Under the pieces are notes generated by a model. That model was not told the origin of the DNA and did no database searches. It saw only the letters and a list, made by a program, of their open reading frames with translations. Below are positions 23,103 to 36,242 of a stretch of 64,000 nt of DNA, piece by piece; position 1 is the stretch's first letter, and every line of letters starts with the position of its first letter. The position numbers were made by a program, and so were the translations under genes. Origin of the DNA: Heterostelium multicystogenum. Its lineage: Eukaryota; Evosea; Eumycetozoa; Acytosteliales; Acytosteliaceae. The stretch spans positions 1 through 64,000 of the forward strand of contig RCNN01000125.1 of the NCBI GenBank assembly GCA_003667245.1, read 5' to 3'.

Positions 23103-25188
23103 ATGGATATAAGTTTATTAAATAAAATAAGAATAGAAAATCCTATTATTTATGGTGGTGTAAATAGGGGATGTGTACACTATGCATATGGAAACACTCT
23201 TGTCAAGTATGACATGGTTAAAAACAAAAGGAATCTCCAACAGTTTGGAAGATCCAAGATCACTCGCTGTGTAGAATCCATTGAGAATGACTCAATCTTC
23301 CTTGTAAATACCAAGTCAGAGATATTCCAACTTTGTTACAACAAGAAACCTCATGATATTCGACTCCTAAAGCCCATACTAAGCTATCAGCATCCAATAT
23401 TGAACCTTCAAAGTGTTGCAAACAATCGTTTGTTCATTCAATTCAATGACAGTCAATCCGAACAAACCAAGACCTGTATCATTGATTTCAAATCAAAAGA
23501 AATCGTCTATCAAAATGCAAAGTGCCCCACCATTCTCGCTAGTTCAATAGGGGCCGATGCTTCTCCCTCGGTTGTGGAAGTAGGCAACTCAAATCTAGAA
23601 TTGTTACGATACAATCCAAGTGCAAATCAGTATGAAATTACAAAACACCTTGACTTCAAAGAAGGTATTCATGAAGCATTATCGAACTCCCATAGCAAAT
23701 ACATTTATGTCATTCACAAAGATCGAATGAACTTGACTCTTTGGAACATTCAAGATAATAGAACCAAGCTCATACCTATTGGCGGACAAGTTCAAATGGC
23801 TAAGCTATTGGACAAGGATACGATACAAATCAAATGGATTGAGTATGGTAAAGATGAATCCCATCTCTCGGTATACCATATCGCTCATGGATGGTGTCAT
23901 TTAAATCAAGACCAAATTGATTGGAACTTATCATTTATGCTATCACATCATTTGGCTACATGTAACAAAGACCAAATACAAATACGATCACTGTGTGATA
24001 AAAATGTTGTCTACAGCAACAAATATGATTCAGAGATCTTATCGATCAGATCAATTGATAACCTTCTAATACTTGTTGAATGCAAGGATTTTTTAGCAGC
24101 CTACAAACCTAATATTACCATCAATCAGTCTGATGAATATCACACCCAAATCAAATTGGCAATCAAATACTATGATGGTTACTCTGCAAGAAATATAATC
24201 AACAGAATATTTAATGAACTCGAAGAAAGTAATCATAATTACTTACATATCATTGAACAATTGGATGATATTCATTCAGCTCTCCTCGAATCACCATTGA
24301 AATCAGAAGCAAGATGGTTCTCATTGAAATATCACCGATTGACCAACAATAATGACTATTTGTCAATCTTCAAGAGCAACAAAATGCAAAGAAAGATTGA
24401 TTGTTGGTGATGGCGATTTCTCATTCACAATGGCCCTGCTCAACAAACATTCGGATTATCATAAATTCTTGCCTAAAGCTCTCACCTCCTCTGAACTTTC
24501 AATGTCGCCTTTTAATAGAGAGGACATCCAACAAAGAATGAAAACAATGAATGATCTTGGTGTGGAAACCTTTGTCGGTGTCAATGCTACTGATATATCA
24601 AACCTGTTGCCCGGTCGCCGAATCAAAAGAATTCACTGGAACTGTCCATGGGCAGATATCAATTTCGATAATGTCAGCAAGCACTATAAATCCGTTCTTA
24701 TATCTTTCTTTATTTCTGCATCTCACCTCCAACACCCGGGAGACCGTATCCATATAACCTTGACCCAAGAACCCGAGAAATATCGTTGTAAACAAATGGA
24801 GAATCCTATAGTTCGCTCCTCACTAAGATCCAACTATAGGCTCATTAGAAAGAGGAGACTGTCCAATGACAGATATCCAGGCTACGTTCACCACTACACT
24901 AGCTTGGAAAATGCATATGCTGGCGATACTAAGAGAGAATTCATTTTCGAAAAGGTTGATCCTCGCGAGACACCAGATGTCGACAACACCACCCAAGACA
25001 GGAATGAAATCATGCTCAACGCCAACAAATTGATGGATCCCAACAAGAAGAAGTACAAAGTGCTTCAAGATACTACAACCTATTTCCACCCTGTATGTAA
25101 CAAAACCTTCACCTATGAAGATTGCTATTACGAGTGTAGTACAGATGATGACTCCTCAGATTACTTTGAATCGGATGGTGATGAATAA
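23103..25188 (+). CDS. Propeller-like protein fused to DUF2431 Rossmann domain (right copy)
   Basis: This paralogue of the 8723-10838 gene begins MDISLLNKIRIENPIIYGG and keeps the same propeller-like repeats (RMNLTLWNIQD, LLILVECKDFLAAYKPN) and helical linker (LESPLKSEARWFSLKYH). As read, the first frame stops at 24410. The DUF2431 part continues in the next frame from CKERLIVGDGDFSFTMALL to a tail ending DSSDYFESDGDE at 25188. The left copy is in frame across this junction, and removing one A from AACAAAATGC (about 24380) restores the fusion. I therefore treat it as one gene of about 695 residues. DUF2431 proteins such as yeast Bmt5 methylate 25S rRNA; the substrate here is unknown. No intron was seen. 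Two separate adjacent genes is the alternative. Confidence 0.75.
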
Positions 25189-25303
25189 TCAGCTAATTAA
25201 ACATCTTCATTAATGTTTAACAAACCAATCTAATAAATAACCATAGTTATAATATAAATAAAGTAAATTAAATAAAAGACAATACTTTAAAATACATGTA
25301 TTC

Positions 25304-27066
25304 TTATTGTGCATTTGGTATAAGACCAAAGTACGACATTGCCTTCACGAAGTTATTGTATATGTTTTGGCCAGATAGATCAAATCCACTAGACAAATCT
25401 GTTGAAGGTGGAGTCTCATTTTTAACTAAAATAGAAATCAATTAGTATCTGATTCTACTCATAGATTACCTCATACATACCTTGATAAATATACTGAATC
25501 ATATTTAATGATTGTTCTTGAATCTTATGAAGTTTAAATCTGGCTACCGAAGACATTGATCCAAGTATATTTGATCTCTTTGTATTTACAACAAGAACTA
25601 GTGTATGAAGAGATCGATTGGAAGAAATCATTTCAATAAAACCATCGATATCTTCGATTTTTGAAGTTAATCCTGTTCCAATGACCATCTTTTCCAGGTG
25701 ATGGTTCAAAATAAAGATGTTGGTCAAGATACTGCTGTCAAATCTATCACTATTAATGTATAAATTGCTATTGATTGATAGATACTCAAGTGAATCTGCA
25801 TTTGTGCACCATAGGTTGTCTAACCAATTGTCGTGCTCTAGTTTTAATGTATGAATAGTAAGCTCTGACAGATTTGTTATAAATTTCGTTGGACTAAAGA
25901 ATATGGAGTAGGATGTTTCGTCCAATGTCATCGAACGATGTACTTCGTGGAATACTAATGTTCGTAGAGTTGTATTGGGATGACTAGTTAAACTGACGAC
26001 TCCACCATATTCAGGTGTTGTTAATTGATTGATAATAGTTTGGAATTCATCCAAATCATTGTTAAATATGGTTCTCATTAACATGAGTTTTCTTATACTG
26101 TTGTTGGACAAGATCTTTGAGATTATTAAATCTGAAAGGTCGAGAGATAGTCTGCAACTAACCAATGTCCTGCATTGTGAGATAAACAAAATTACATCTG
26201 GTGAGGAAGAAGCTAGCACTGAACTAAAAGTAAAGTTTATCTTGGTGAGGTTGCGGCATTGACGTAGATAGTCGATTTCATGTGTAAGTGGATGTGTATG
26301 GAATACAGAATGACTAAAACTGAGCAAGGTTTTGGTAGATTCAATGGGAATCTTAGAATCTAACTGGCTAGAGGTAGTACAAGAGAGCTTCTCAAGAACA
26401 CACTCAGGGGAACTGTTAACTCTATCATACACAATCATTCTTTCCCTAATTGGTATAATCCTTGGATCCTCACTCGACAATGAGAATGTAGGAATGTAAC
26501 GTAAGGGAACCTTTACTTCTTGGAGCACCTGATAGAATCGATCCTCAGAGTTTGCAAATATGCCATAGAAGGCTATGGGATTATTGATCTGGTTGACAAT
26601 GTTGATCAGTATTTTGAGGAATCCAGGCTCAATCGAATAGTTATAGTAGAGTATGATATTTCGGAAACGGAGGCAAACCTTCTCAAAGAGATCGAGATAC
26701 CGTGACAACATAAAGTCTATTGTAAAGGAATTGAGTGGGTATATAATAGCAGTGTTGGCATGGCTGAGCACACAATACTGGTCATTCAACAGGTGTTTAA
26801 AATCACTGTAAAGCTTGAACAAATGAAAAGTGGCACTTGGGAAATCACACCGTACCACGATATTGGAGTTGCTAATCTCCCATTTCAAAAAGCCAAAACC
26901 ATCGCCTTGAAACCAGACCCAAAGATATCCTCCAGCCAAAATCATAATGTTTATCAATGAAGCAATAATGAATTATTAATTTCTGAATATAAACATTAAA
27001 TATTTCACTATTATTGTTATTATTATTATTATTATTACAATTATTGCTTGAACCTATAATTTCCAT
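25304..27066 (-). CDS. F-box-like/LRR-type protein, dictyostelid family (copy 1)
   Basis: The start at 27066 gives MEIIGSSNNC and a poly-Asn tract, then YIQKLIIHYCF and FGWRISLGLVSRRWF, an F-box-like helical motif. The frame then shifts by one at the T-run of the coding strand (26895-26898) and continues GFLKWEISNSN through about 490 residues of irregular leucine-rich repeats (LRQCRNLTKINF, LRTLVFHEV, LEYLSINSN). An intron at 25426-25480 joins IYQ to VKNETPPSTDLSSG, and the protein ends FGLIPNAQ at 25304. It is homologous along its length to the gene at 48778-50642, with the frame break at the same place. Proteins of this form are often substrate adaptors, but no function is established here. 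Confidence 0.7.
27016..27044. repeat. AAT trinucleotide repeat (poly-Asn coding)
   Basis: An (ATT)n run on the plus strand encodes the poly-Asn tract near the N-terminus of the F-box-like/LRR protein on the minus strand. Confidence 0.85.
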
Positions 27067-27345
27067 TTATTTCTTTCAGAAGTTGTAACTCTAATTGATG
27101 TTAGGTGATTGTGCTCAGCCAAAAAAGGTTACCCTAAAAATTTCCATTTTTTAGTTCAAAATGTTTAAAAATTCCAAGTTTATCAATTCTTTGAAATATT
27201 TCCACTTAAGCCATCTTTTATAAAAATACATATTATAAAGTCACTACTCTTAAGTTTATTTTTCTAGACTTTCAAATCAATCAGATTCGATTTTGCACGC
27301 TATCTATTTATTTAACATCTGGGTTTGATATTATTTCCATTATCA

Positions 27346-28072
27346 TTATTTGAAATGGTCTAGAACAACTGGACAATCATGTATAATATCCAAGTCAATT
27401 TCATTTTCTGTAAATCTTTGACCCACTACTTCACTAAGATATTTAGTAGTAGCTAGATCTTTGACCCAAAACAAATTGATTGACGGTAGAAATGAGTCAT
27501 GATCAATCAGGAATTTCACTACTTCTATATGGCCACTTTCGGTTGCTATGATCTTTGCATTATTACTTGGTCTTTTCGTTTGATTTTCTTTAAGAAATTT
27601 CAGGTATTCGATGTTTCCATTCTTTATTGCACCATCCAGGGCAGCTGGGGTACATCCTTCCGTTCTATGAATATGCAAGTATTGTACATAGCCAAAATGA
27701 GGTGCCAAGTCCATAGCTCTTGTTGTACATCCTTCAGTTATATTATAATAGAAAAACTAAACAATATAAATATACCCCTTCGATGTAACTGAATCAATCA
27801 AAAAAATTCACATTTTATATCAGAACTCTGTTCATGTATCCATTTCACAACCTCCAATTGGTTGGACAGCTTAAGGTTGTGTTTTTCAGCCAACTGTTGA
27901 AGAAGTTGCAGATTTCCATTCTTTGATAGAAGACAGAACTTGTGATGATACCTGGAAATTGTTTGCTCAAGTAATCTTCCAAATTGTAAAGTGAGAAGAG
28001 TGCTACTCTCTTTGATATATGTGGTGGTATTTGAATTCGTGATGTCTCCAAAAAATATTTGTCTATTTCCAT
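27346..28072 (-). CDS. Short ankyrin-type repeat protein, dictyostelid family
   Basis: The start at 28072 (MEIDKYFLETSRIQIPPHIS) leads to FSLYNLEDYL. After a frame change near 27960 come KNGNLQLLQQLAEKHNL and NQLEVVKWIHEQSSD. A probable intron around 27745-27810 precedes ITEGCTTRAMDLAPHFGYVQ, then DGAIKNGNIEYLKFLKEN, ATESGHIEVVKFLIDH and the end VVLDHFK at 27346. These are degenerate ankyrin units (G-x-I-E-x-x-K-F-L). At about 220 residues it is shorter than typical members, and one or two single-base breaks are present. It could be a truncated member or a pseudogene. Its function is unknown. Confidence 0.55.
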
Positions 28073-29394
28073 GGAGTGAAATTATTTATAATTTCAAGAT
28101 ATGGTAATTTTCATTTGTTAAACATTTATATATATAATAACTATATGTTTTTATGGAAATTATCAATTGTTCTTGAAAATATTACATTCAACTTTATTTT
28201 TCAGAACTGATTGATCAAAAATTCATAACAAACTGAAATGAATGGTTTTCTATCAATGAAGTCCCAAAATTATCCTAATATAATAAATTATGGAATAATT
28301 TATATTTAATAACTTTAAAATGTTTACAACAAATCCAAATTTCAAAATAATAATAATAATAATAATATATAGACTACAGATACAATATATAAATAATTAT
28401 TAATTAAATTTTGGATATTTCAATTCCATTCTAATTCTTTTAATTCCAAAATATATAAATATTAAATTAAAGTATTTATTTATAGTATTTTTATTTATAT
28501 TTTAAATTTAATTTTAATTTCTTATTTTAAAATTGTTACATTAAAAAATATTACATTCAAAGACTTATTAATGAAAGTTCATAAATCCATTTCAAATATA
28601 TTTTTTACACACAAGAAACCATTTATTATCCACTTTTTTTTTAATTTTTTTATTAATCTTTTTTCAAAATCAATAACACCCTTTGTTGTTTTTTTTGTTT
28701 TTTTTGTTTTTTTTTTTACTCTCCTTATAAAAGTTATTTTGTGCGTCACAAAAGTTAACCTTTTTAAAAAAAACAACAGAAAATATTTAATAGTAAATAA
28801 ATACAATAAACAAATAATAAATTATTAATAATAAATAGATAAATAATAACAAATAATCATAGATTCATAAATAAATAACCGTATACAAACTATAGTAAAT
28901 AATTTAAATTTATAAATATATTTTTAATAGTTTTTTATATTTAAAAAATATTTTATATAAATTTTGTCATATTTTAATTTATTACTATCACCTTTTACAC
29001 AATTGTATATGTAACTATAGATACTTATATCATATTGTTTATTTATCTATTTATTTATTTAGTTAATTTGTTATTTAATAGTATTTAAAAACACATATTA
29101 TTATTTAATTTATTTTTTTAAAAAATATTTTTTTATTTACGTAAATATTTTATGTGGCACAACACACCACACACTTTGTAAAAACAAATTTCAATTTAAA
29201 CACACAAAAAAACACACACTGAAGGAGTTCGTTCATATTATTTTGCTGTGGATTTTTTTTTTCTTCTTCTCCTTTTTCTTTTTCTTCTTCCCATTTAAAC
29301 TTTTTGGAGTTCTCTTGACAAAGTGTCTTGAGAGCTGTGTGTGGCCAGAGCATCACGCCTGCCAATTTAAGTGCTTTTACAGTGATAATTCGCT
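28073..29394. other. Very AT-rich intergenic region
   Basis: Long A/T runs, an AAT run at about 28350-28368, and a T-rich stretch (28625-28725) that produces shadow ORFs on both strands. No gene supported. Confidence 0.55.
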
Positions 29395-30354
29395 CTAGCA
29401 TGGAAGTGTCACTTCTGAACCACCCAAGATATGCAGCATTGAAGGATATTTGTCTTCGCGATACAGGTTAAAGTTGTACATTGGTTTTACCTTTCTCGTT
29501 GGATTGGTAAACGATTTCATCTGTAATACCAACACTGAATGATGTTCCAACAAACACAAATGCATCAGCCGAATTAATCCAACTCATCGCTTCGTAGTAT
29601 CGCAGGAAGGAATGTGAATTGTAGTCTTCGTCAAACAGCAGTGACTGTGGCAATATTGGGGAGCGACAATTTGGACAGTTTGGTGGTGTATTTGTAAGTT
29701 ACCATCTTTCATTGATGTACCATTTATAGCTATAGTCATTCAAAATGTTAGTTAGATCTATTCACAAGCATAAACAGAATGCCAGTAATTACCATAAGAA
29801 TTATATCTAAATTATATATTGATTCATCATATGTATATTTACAACCTGGTTTAATGCTGATATTTAAGAAGTGAAGAATGACATTAGAGATGTGCAATAT
29901 TAAATGGAGCTATTAGTACAACATACCATTTATACAGTCCTATACGACCGTGTATTTCTATCACTTTTGGTTCAGGCACACCTGATTTAAGATGTAGCTC
30001 GTCGATATTTTGTGTGATTACTCTAGTATTGCATAGTCGAATGAGATTGCTTATTGCAAAGTGACCAGGGTTTGGTTGTGCATCTATATATTCTTGTTTT
30101 TCATGTGTACGCAACCAAAAATTGATTCTACATAGCAAGCAAATTGACTAGTTAGCATAAGAGCATTAAATAGCATTAGTAATGACGAATACATACCCAC
30201 CAAGCAGCTGGATTTTGTTTAAACTTCTTTCTTGTTCCCCAGTTCACGATGAACTCCTCCCAAATGGCTTTCTTTGTATTTCTGTATGCAGACATCCACT
30301 TGGTACACTCAATCCAGCACCAGTTATAAATACGATGCGCTTACCAGTGAGCAT
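29395..30354 (-). CDS. Sir2-family NAD-dependent protein deacylase (sirtuin)
   Basis: From [20 protein letters not shown] (start 30354) the gene shows the NAD-binding GAG motif, [25 protein letters not shown], catalytic His in EIHG, a CPNC zinc-binding pair, [11 protein letters not shown], and ends [17 protein letters not shown] at 29395. Intron 1 lies around 30125-30205. Intron 2 lies between IGL and YKC (about 29740-29930). Single-base breaks occur after SVPSG (lost A), around YKC and GNLQ in exon 3, and after NEKGK (extra A). The first zinc half has only one obvious Cys (YKCTSM), unlike the usual C-x2-C. No clear targeting signal is visible. The subfamily was not assigned. Confidence 0.8.
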
Positions 30355-31832
30355 AATCGGTTGCGAGTCTCTCGAAGTTATCTTTATTCTTTTATATAAT
30401 ATCTATTTATATAAATTGATATAAATACAAATATTTAGTAAATTTAAATATAAAAAAGTATATTGTAATATAAATAGTGTTAGATATATAGGGATTCATC
30501 GGATTAAAGCAAGTAATCAACAAATAACAAAATCATTAAAGAGAAAAATTAAGTGTGTACAGATAGATAGTTTAAAAGTTTGATAAAATATAGGGACAGG
30601 TTAAGAAATATCAATATTTAGAATAAAAATGAGCGGATACATTTGATTGAAAGTAGAATACGAGAATATAGATTGATATTAAAATAGATACATGATTAGT
30701 AAATCGGGGAAACTAGAGCATCGTGAATCCTTTCTATTATTACATACAGTTTCAAATGTCACTTATTTCATCATCATCACAGGTCTCCATTTTATCAATG
30801 TTGAAGTGATGTGCATTCTCTTCTGTAATTATATCCATAGGTATATCACTATTACTCATTCTCTACAGATATATATAATAATAATATATAAAGCTAAAAT
30901 AAACAAAACTAATCTAAACTAAACTAAACTAAACTTAAAAGTTCTATCTCTTTGATTTGATAGTTATACTATAAGTTGAATGAATATCAAGTAGAGCAAG
31001 CACAATTGAATTACCAAACAAGGTTTATCTTTGGATAGTTATGTTGTGGATATTCAATATGTTATTATTATAAATACTATAATTATCTGTATCTAAATCT
31101 TTGTTTTTAAAAATGAATTGAATAAAAACATCAATGCTCTATTTGATGTTTTATTATATTTTGAAAAATAATGAGTGGGGGGGTGTTGCTGTTGTTTGTG
31201 TTTGCTATTATTGTTCTTGTTGTTGTTGTTGTTGGATAATACTAATACTCAAAGTAACCATCAACAAATTTACAAAAAAGGTGTTTTCTGTCATTAGGAG
31301 GACACTCACTCTCTGCATATTGTCTATTTCTCAAAAAATTTAAATTTCATTATTCATTTCGAAACCCATAATATTTAAATTTGATTTTCAAAAAATTTCG
31401 TTACCTCCAAACTCTATGCAATCTTATCCAATAGGGGCTCATTTTAACATTCAGTTTTTCTTTTATCCATAACATGTTATCATGCATGATGCTGATCAAC
31501 CAAAACCACCACAGGACATCCAAATATATCTTTTAAAAAATAGAGATGGTGAATATTTATTTATTTATTTAGATTTAGAAACAAAAAAAAACATAAAAAA
31601 AAACTATTTACTTAGAGATATTATTAGTAATAATAATATTATCAATATCAAGATATACTCAAAACTAGTTATATAAGTTTAAAGATAAGATTGAGGTTGG
31701 ATTAGTTTTATTAATTATATGTGCATGTACAAAAGTTTCTTTGAGATTGGAGGTATTTGGAAGGGCGATGTTGCTATAGGAAGGCAACAAACTACATTAG
31801 TTGGGCCAAGGTATGTTTTAGAGGAATGTCTC
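30355..31832. other. Intergenic region, one weak small ORF
   Basis: AT-rich DNA. A 64-codon frame at 31482-31676 (+) begins MHDADQPKPPQDIQIYLLKN and looks partly protein-like (NRDGEYLFIYLDLETKKN), but it has no recognised homology and soon becomes A/T-run encoded. I do not call a gene. Confidence 0.45.
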
Positions 31833-34242
31833 TTAGTTCTTAGTTAGTGCGGATTCATGTAGCATGTCATAGGTTATGTCTTTAGGGAGCTGCTCGTGAA
31901 TCCATTTCTTTGATTTCAAGACAGCACAGGAATAGATCTTTATCAACGATGGGTATTTCTTGTTCCAGCTTGACAATGATTAAGACTGTCAACCAAAGAT
32001 CCTGATTGATATTTTGGAAAGGACACTTTTACATTGTTGTAGGCTTTAGTGAGTCCACTGAGTGACCAAGAGCCGTTGGCATTTTGCAACTTCATGATAT
32101 CAAGCAAAGATTTTCTCAGCTTCAGATTGCTTGGCTCTTTGGGCATTGAATAGGTTGGAGGAATTGGCCTTGGACCAGCACTTGGCTTATTATTACTATT
32201 GTAGAAGCTATAGTTCTTATCAAAGAAGGAGGAACATATGCATATGGATCGCCTCCTCCACAACATGAGCCGGAAGACTTGTATTGACTTGAGTTATCAA
32301 TAGAAAGCATTATTTTGGAGGAGTTCATCACCAGGTCGTCTGACTTTGAGCGATTGGCTTTTTGCAAGAGGTCAACACTTTCAAGGGAATCGTAGGTTAT
32401 ATCTTTATTCTCGGCAGTGACAATTAAGGATGTATACTTGGTCACCAGATTGTATTTCAAACCATAGTCAAGAATTGCTTCCCGGTGATTGGCACCGAAT
32501 TTGAGCTCCTGGTGCTCAGATTAGAAACAATTGAGCTGGCGGTGATAGTATGTATCATGGTACCGGTATTGTCTACCGATTGGAAATTGAGATCAATGGG
32601 GAACACCAGTTCTTCTCCAGTTGAGCTCGTACCTATCAGCTTCACGGTGTAAATGTGCTGAATAAATAGAGGAATTTGTCCACTTAGGTCTTCTTTGGCA
32701 TCTATCCTTGAAATCAAAGCATAGAATGACAGCTTTTCATTGTTGTAAATGGGGCGAATGTGTTGAGATGATTGTATCACTCTAATTTCAGAGCCCCATT
32801 TCATTCTCAGGTTGTAGATCATTGGCTCTAGTGAGACGGCCAACAGTTCCAAGGCATCGGATTCAAATGAGTTAGAATTTTTCATTGACAAACCTTGCTT
32901 GTCCACCAGCTACATTTGATAGTCTATTGCACAAGTCCTTATCGGGAGCTCCGATTCCAACAACAAATACTCTGGACGTAGAATTCTCCTTCTGGACATA
33001 GGAAATGAGCATTTCCTTTGAATAGACTTCGCCATCAGTCAGCACAAATATCTGTCGTGGATACTGATGGTCATAAGCCTGGGATAAGATATTTGTGAGA
33101 GGCTCGTACAGCTCAGTACCTCCCATATCAGCACGAACCTGCCCATCGATGTAGGTAGTAGCCAGTTTCATTGTGGTTTCGTCGTATATTCTAGAGGATT
33201 CAAAACATCTTCTCATGTCTCGATCCAAACCGAATTATGTTGAACTTGACAGTGGCGTAGGGCAGTGATCTTATAATGAAATGGAGTACATCTCTTGCCA
33301 GTTCAATTCTTCTACCTTGCATTGAGCCAGAGCAATCAATGAAAAAGATAAATTCAGCTCTTTGGTTCATTTTCAGCGAGTCCACCGATAGACTAGGTTT
33401 AAAATTAAGAGCAACGGCAAAGCTGTTGGGGTCAGCTGGGTTTGCCTCGATGTAGGCAGTTGGTTTGTCCGACTCGGCTAGTCTTAACATGAGAGTAACA
33501 TTCATTGGCAATCCATAGTCTGTTTGAATTTTAATCAAAGTATTTGACATGTTATTATTGTTGTTGTTGTCACTAGTCTTTGTTTCATCAATTTCTTCAA
33601 AACTATAGTGATCCAATCGAATAGCACCAAATTTGCTCTTCAAATTGAGTCTAATGTTGATGGTAGCGTCGTAGCTGCCGAGAGGGAACAGGAATCGATG
33701 TAAGCAGAATTGAAGATAGTTTTGGTGGTATCCAATGTCGAGATGATGGTGAATTTTATAACCATGGTTCCAAAATCCCCTTTAATATTTCCGAGAGCCA
33801 CCTGGAAGAAACCGTTGTCGGTCTTTGAAGCGAGAAAAGCAGAGTTTCCAGCGGCCAGCGCATCATTGTACTGAGCAGCGGCATGGTTTTTCTCACTGAC
33901 CTTGGCAACCAATTTCATATTGTTGTACTCCACCTCAAAAGCGCTGATTGCAGCATAGGGAGGCAAAGGAATGATGTAGGCGGCCTCGTAGCTAGGTACC
34001 TCACCACTACCACTGCCACTCTCATTGCCTTGTAAGGCGGAGCGGTATGTCTGCTCGATAGTGGTTAGGGAGCAGGTGTCGGTGACGATCGCGTCAATTT
34101 TCATGGACTCCAAGTGGAAGAAAGAATCGCTTTTGGAAATGAGACCAATTCTCCTTCGGTTTGCAGCATCGGAGGATCTCTCCTCCATGTCTCTATAGAA
34201 ACGATAGTAATTTGCATTGTATACAAGTGGATTCAAATCCAT
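31833..34242 (-). CDS. VIT and von Willebrand factor A domain protein
   Basis: A start at 34242 (MDLNPLVYNANYYRFYRDME) opens a VIT domain (KIDAIVTDTCSLTTIEQTY, EAAYIIPLPPYAAISAF). A VWA domain follows with the MIDAS motif FFIDCSGSMQG, then GGTELYEPL and IFVLTDGEV. After it come LDYGLKYNLVTKYTSLIVT and a Gly-Cys-rich linker (GSCCGGGDPY). The C-terminal VIT-VWA-type region contains MKLQNANGSWSL and KSKKWIHEQL, and ends DMLHESALTKN at 31833, about 800 residues in all. This matches a protein family well represented in Dictyostelium, similar to inter-alpha-trypsin inhibitor heavy chain and VWA5-type proteins. Five or so one-base breaks interrupt it, including TTT-TGA at 33199-33205. Function is likely protein binding; no signal peptide is seen, so a cytoplasmic location is probable. 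Confidence 0.85.
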
Positions 34243-35337
34243 ATTCCAACTGTAATATTAACTAACGGACCAATTATAAAAAAAAAAAAAACCAAACCAA
34301 ATTATAAAAACAACCAAGTTTGACAGTTAATTGATTGCAAATAATATTTATAATAAAAGAGTATTATTGATTGATCAATAAAAAAGGATATACAAGTTTA
34401 TGAATCAAAGATGGTGTTTTGGTGTGTCGACTGCAGTGAGGTCTTTAAATATTGGAGATAGTTAATTTGCTAGGTCACAAATAAACAACGTGGTGTGGTG
34501 TTGATTCTCAAATTTTTTACATAAAAATATTTCATTGAACCAATTATATATGTATGTGTCGCCTCATTGTAGATGAAAACCAAGAGAATCAATTTCTCAG
34601 ATACTAAATTAGTTTAATATCTGGGAAAAGTATTGTTTCTTTCATTCCATTTCGTTGATTAAGTAATTTTCTAATTTTCTAGCTAGAAAGTAGTAATGAA
34701 GTATCACATAAGCAACGAATTATTAAATATATTAATGAATGATAGTGATACCACATTGTAAGAGAAGTAAGATACAATCAGGCTTCACATAATATTTTTC
34801 AATTGATTTCTATCTATCTCTATCTATTTATTATATTTATGTATTATTATTACTCAAACAATATAAAAGTTAATAATAACTAATATTATAAGCAACTATA
34901 AAAAAATAAGTTTTAGAAAACTTAAACTATGAGAGGGTGGTGATCATTTGGCATTATTATAAAAATTAGCTCCTTTTAGGGGGTTAGATTTCAGAGTTAC
35001 ATAACAGGAATCGATGCGCCATCTGACTGTTTTGTTTTTCCATAGAATCATATTTATGGTTCCATGAGCTACCTGGAACTTTATTGTGTATAATCAATAC
35101 AATCGATTAACTCTTTAAATTATAGGATTGATTCTTCAAATTGATTAAATTGTTATTAATAAGCAAACTTTACATAATTTTTAAAGTCAGTCAATATTAT
35201 TGTTAACAACAACAAGAACAACAACACCGAGTTAATAATAAATCTAAATAAAATTAGTCTAGTCTTGATTTCTTTGGAAATTAATCCTCCATTTTAGTAA
35301 CCTCATTTCTCATTCAATATAACCAATATACATAAAA
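34243..35337. other. Divergent intergenic region, nothing supported
   Basis: AT-rich DNA between the VIT-VWA gene (-) and the Q-rich gene (+), presumably holding both promoters. A less AT-rich patch near 34965-35075 has no ORF or tRNA signature. Confidence 0.5.
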
Positions 35338-36242
35338 ATGGTAGTCGAGAGTGAAATCCAACAAATACAACAACAGCCACAACAACCACAACCACAACAG
35401 CCACTGCAACAGCCGAGCGCTCCTCCCAGTAACAGTGTTGGGGTTACATCTTTATTGTCGAGTAGCATCAGCAATGGAACCGGTATCAATAGTGCACAAC
35501 CTTTAAACAGTTGAACAGCACCTCCAGATCCAGCAATTTCTTCAGAGCGATCCAAACTACCAACAGTATTTATTGTTCATGCAACACCAACAACAGATGC
35601 GAGAACAACAACAACAGATGCATCAGTTATACCAACAACAACCACAACAAATACCACTACAGCCACAGGCTCCAGGCATGCCAATGGCTCCAATGCCAGG
35701 AATGATCCCACCACCACAACTAGCCCCACAACCACTTCCACAATATGCTGGCTATCCACCACTGGCCCCACAGCCAGTATACTTCCAGCAACCAATTCCC
35801 CAATTCGACAACGGTCCAACCATAGAGCAGAAAACCGAGTATTCAAAATTCACATCGGAGCATGTTCGTGTTGTCAACCAAACTGGCAGAACCATTTTCA
35901 TTGCCTACAGCAGATATAAAGGAACCACCGTTGTTACATTGAGCAACGGCAATACAGAGAAGATTGGCGTAAATGAAATGACAGAGAAACTAGAGATCAC
36001 CATTGGTATACCAATCGATCCACATAATATACATGGTCTCTGCAACATTGTAATGGAAAAACAAAGAATTAGACAAGGTTCAGTTGTAACAGTTAATGTA
36101 AGTTAGCAGCAAGCAACACCTGCCTCATCACACAAAACACCTATTAACCATCTTCAATTTTCCAACCAAACAACAGAACCCAACACCAATTTCACAAGTT
36201 ACCGATTTTACAGAAAGATATGCCACAAAGAAAAAGAAGTAA
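35338..36242 (+). CDS. Gln/Pro-rich protein of unknown function
   Basis: The start at 35338 gives MVVESEIQQIQQQPQQPQ and a Ser/Asn-rich stretch; the frame then meets TGA at 35512-35514. One base later it continues EQHLQIQQFLQSDPNYQQYL, with polyQ, then PQAPGMPMAPMPG and a proline-rich segment. A folded-looking domain of about 90 residues follows (EHVRVVNQTGRTIFIAYSRY, VTLSNGNTEKIGVNEM, EKLEITIGIPIDPHNIHGL). An intron at 36098-36176 joins VTVN to NPTPISQVTDFTERYATKKKK, with the stop at 36242. The break at AGT-TGA is probably an extra T. I do not recognise the domain. The basic C-terminus could be a nuclear signal. Confidence 0.75.

Noticed and set aside
28571..28828. Overlapping 75-85 codon ORFs on both strands
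   Set aside because: They are encoded by poly-T/poly-A runs (Phe and Lys repeats) with no splice or start context.
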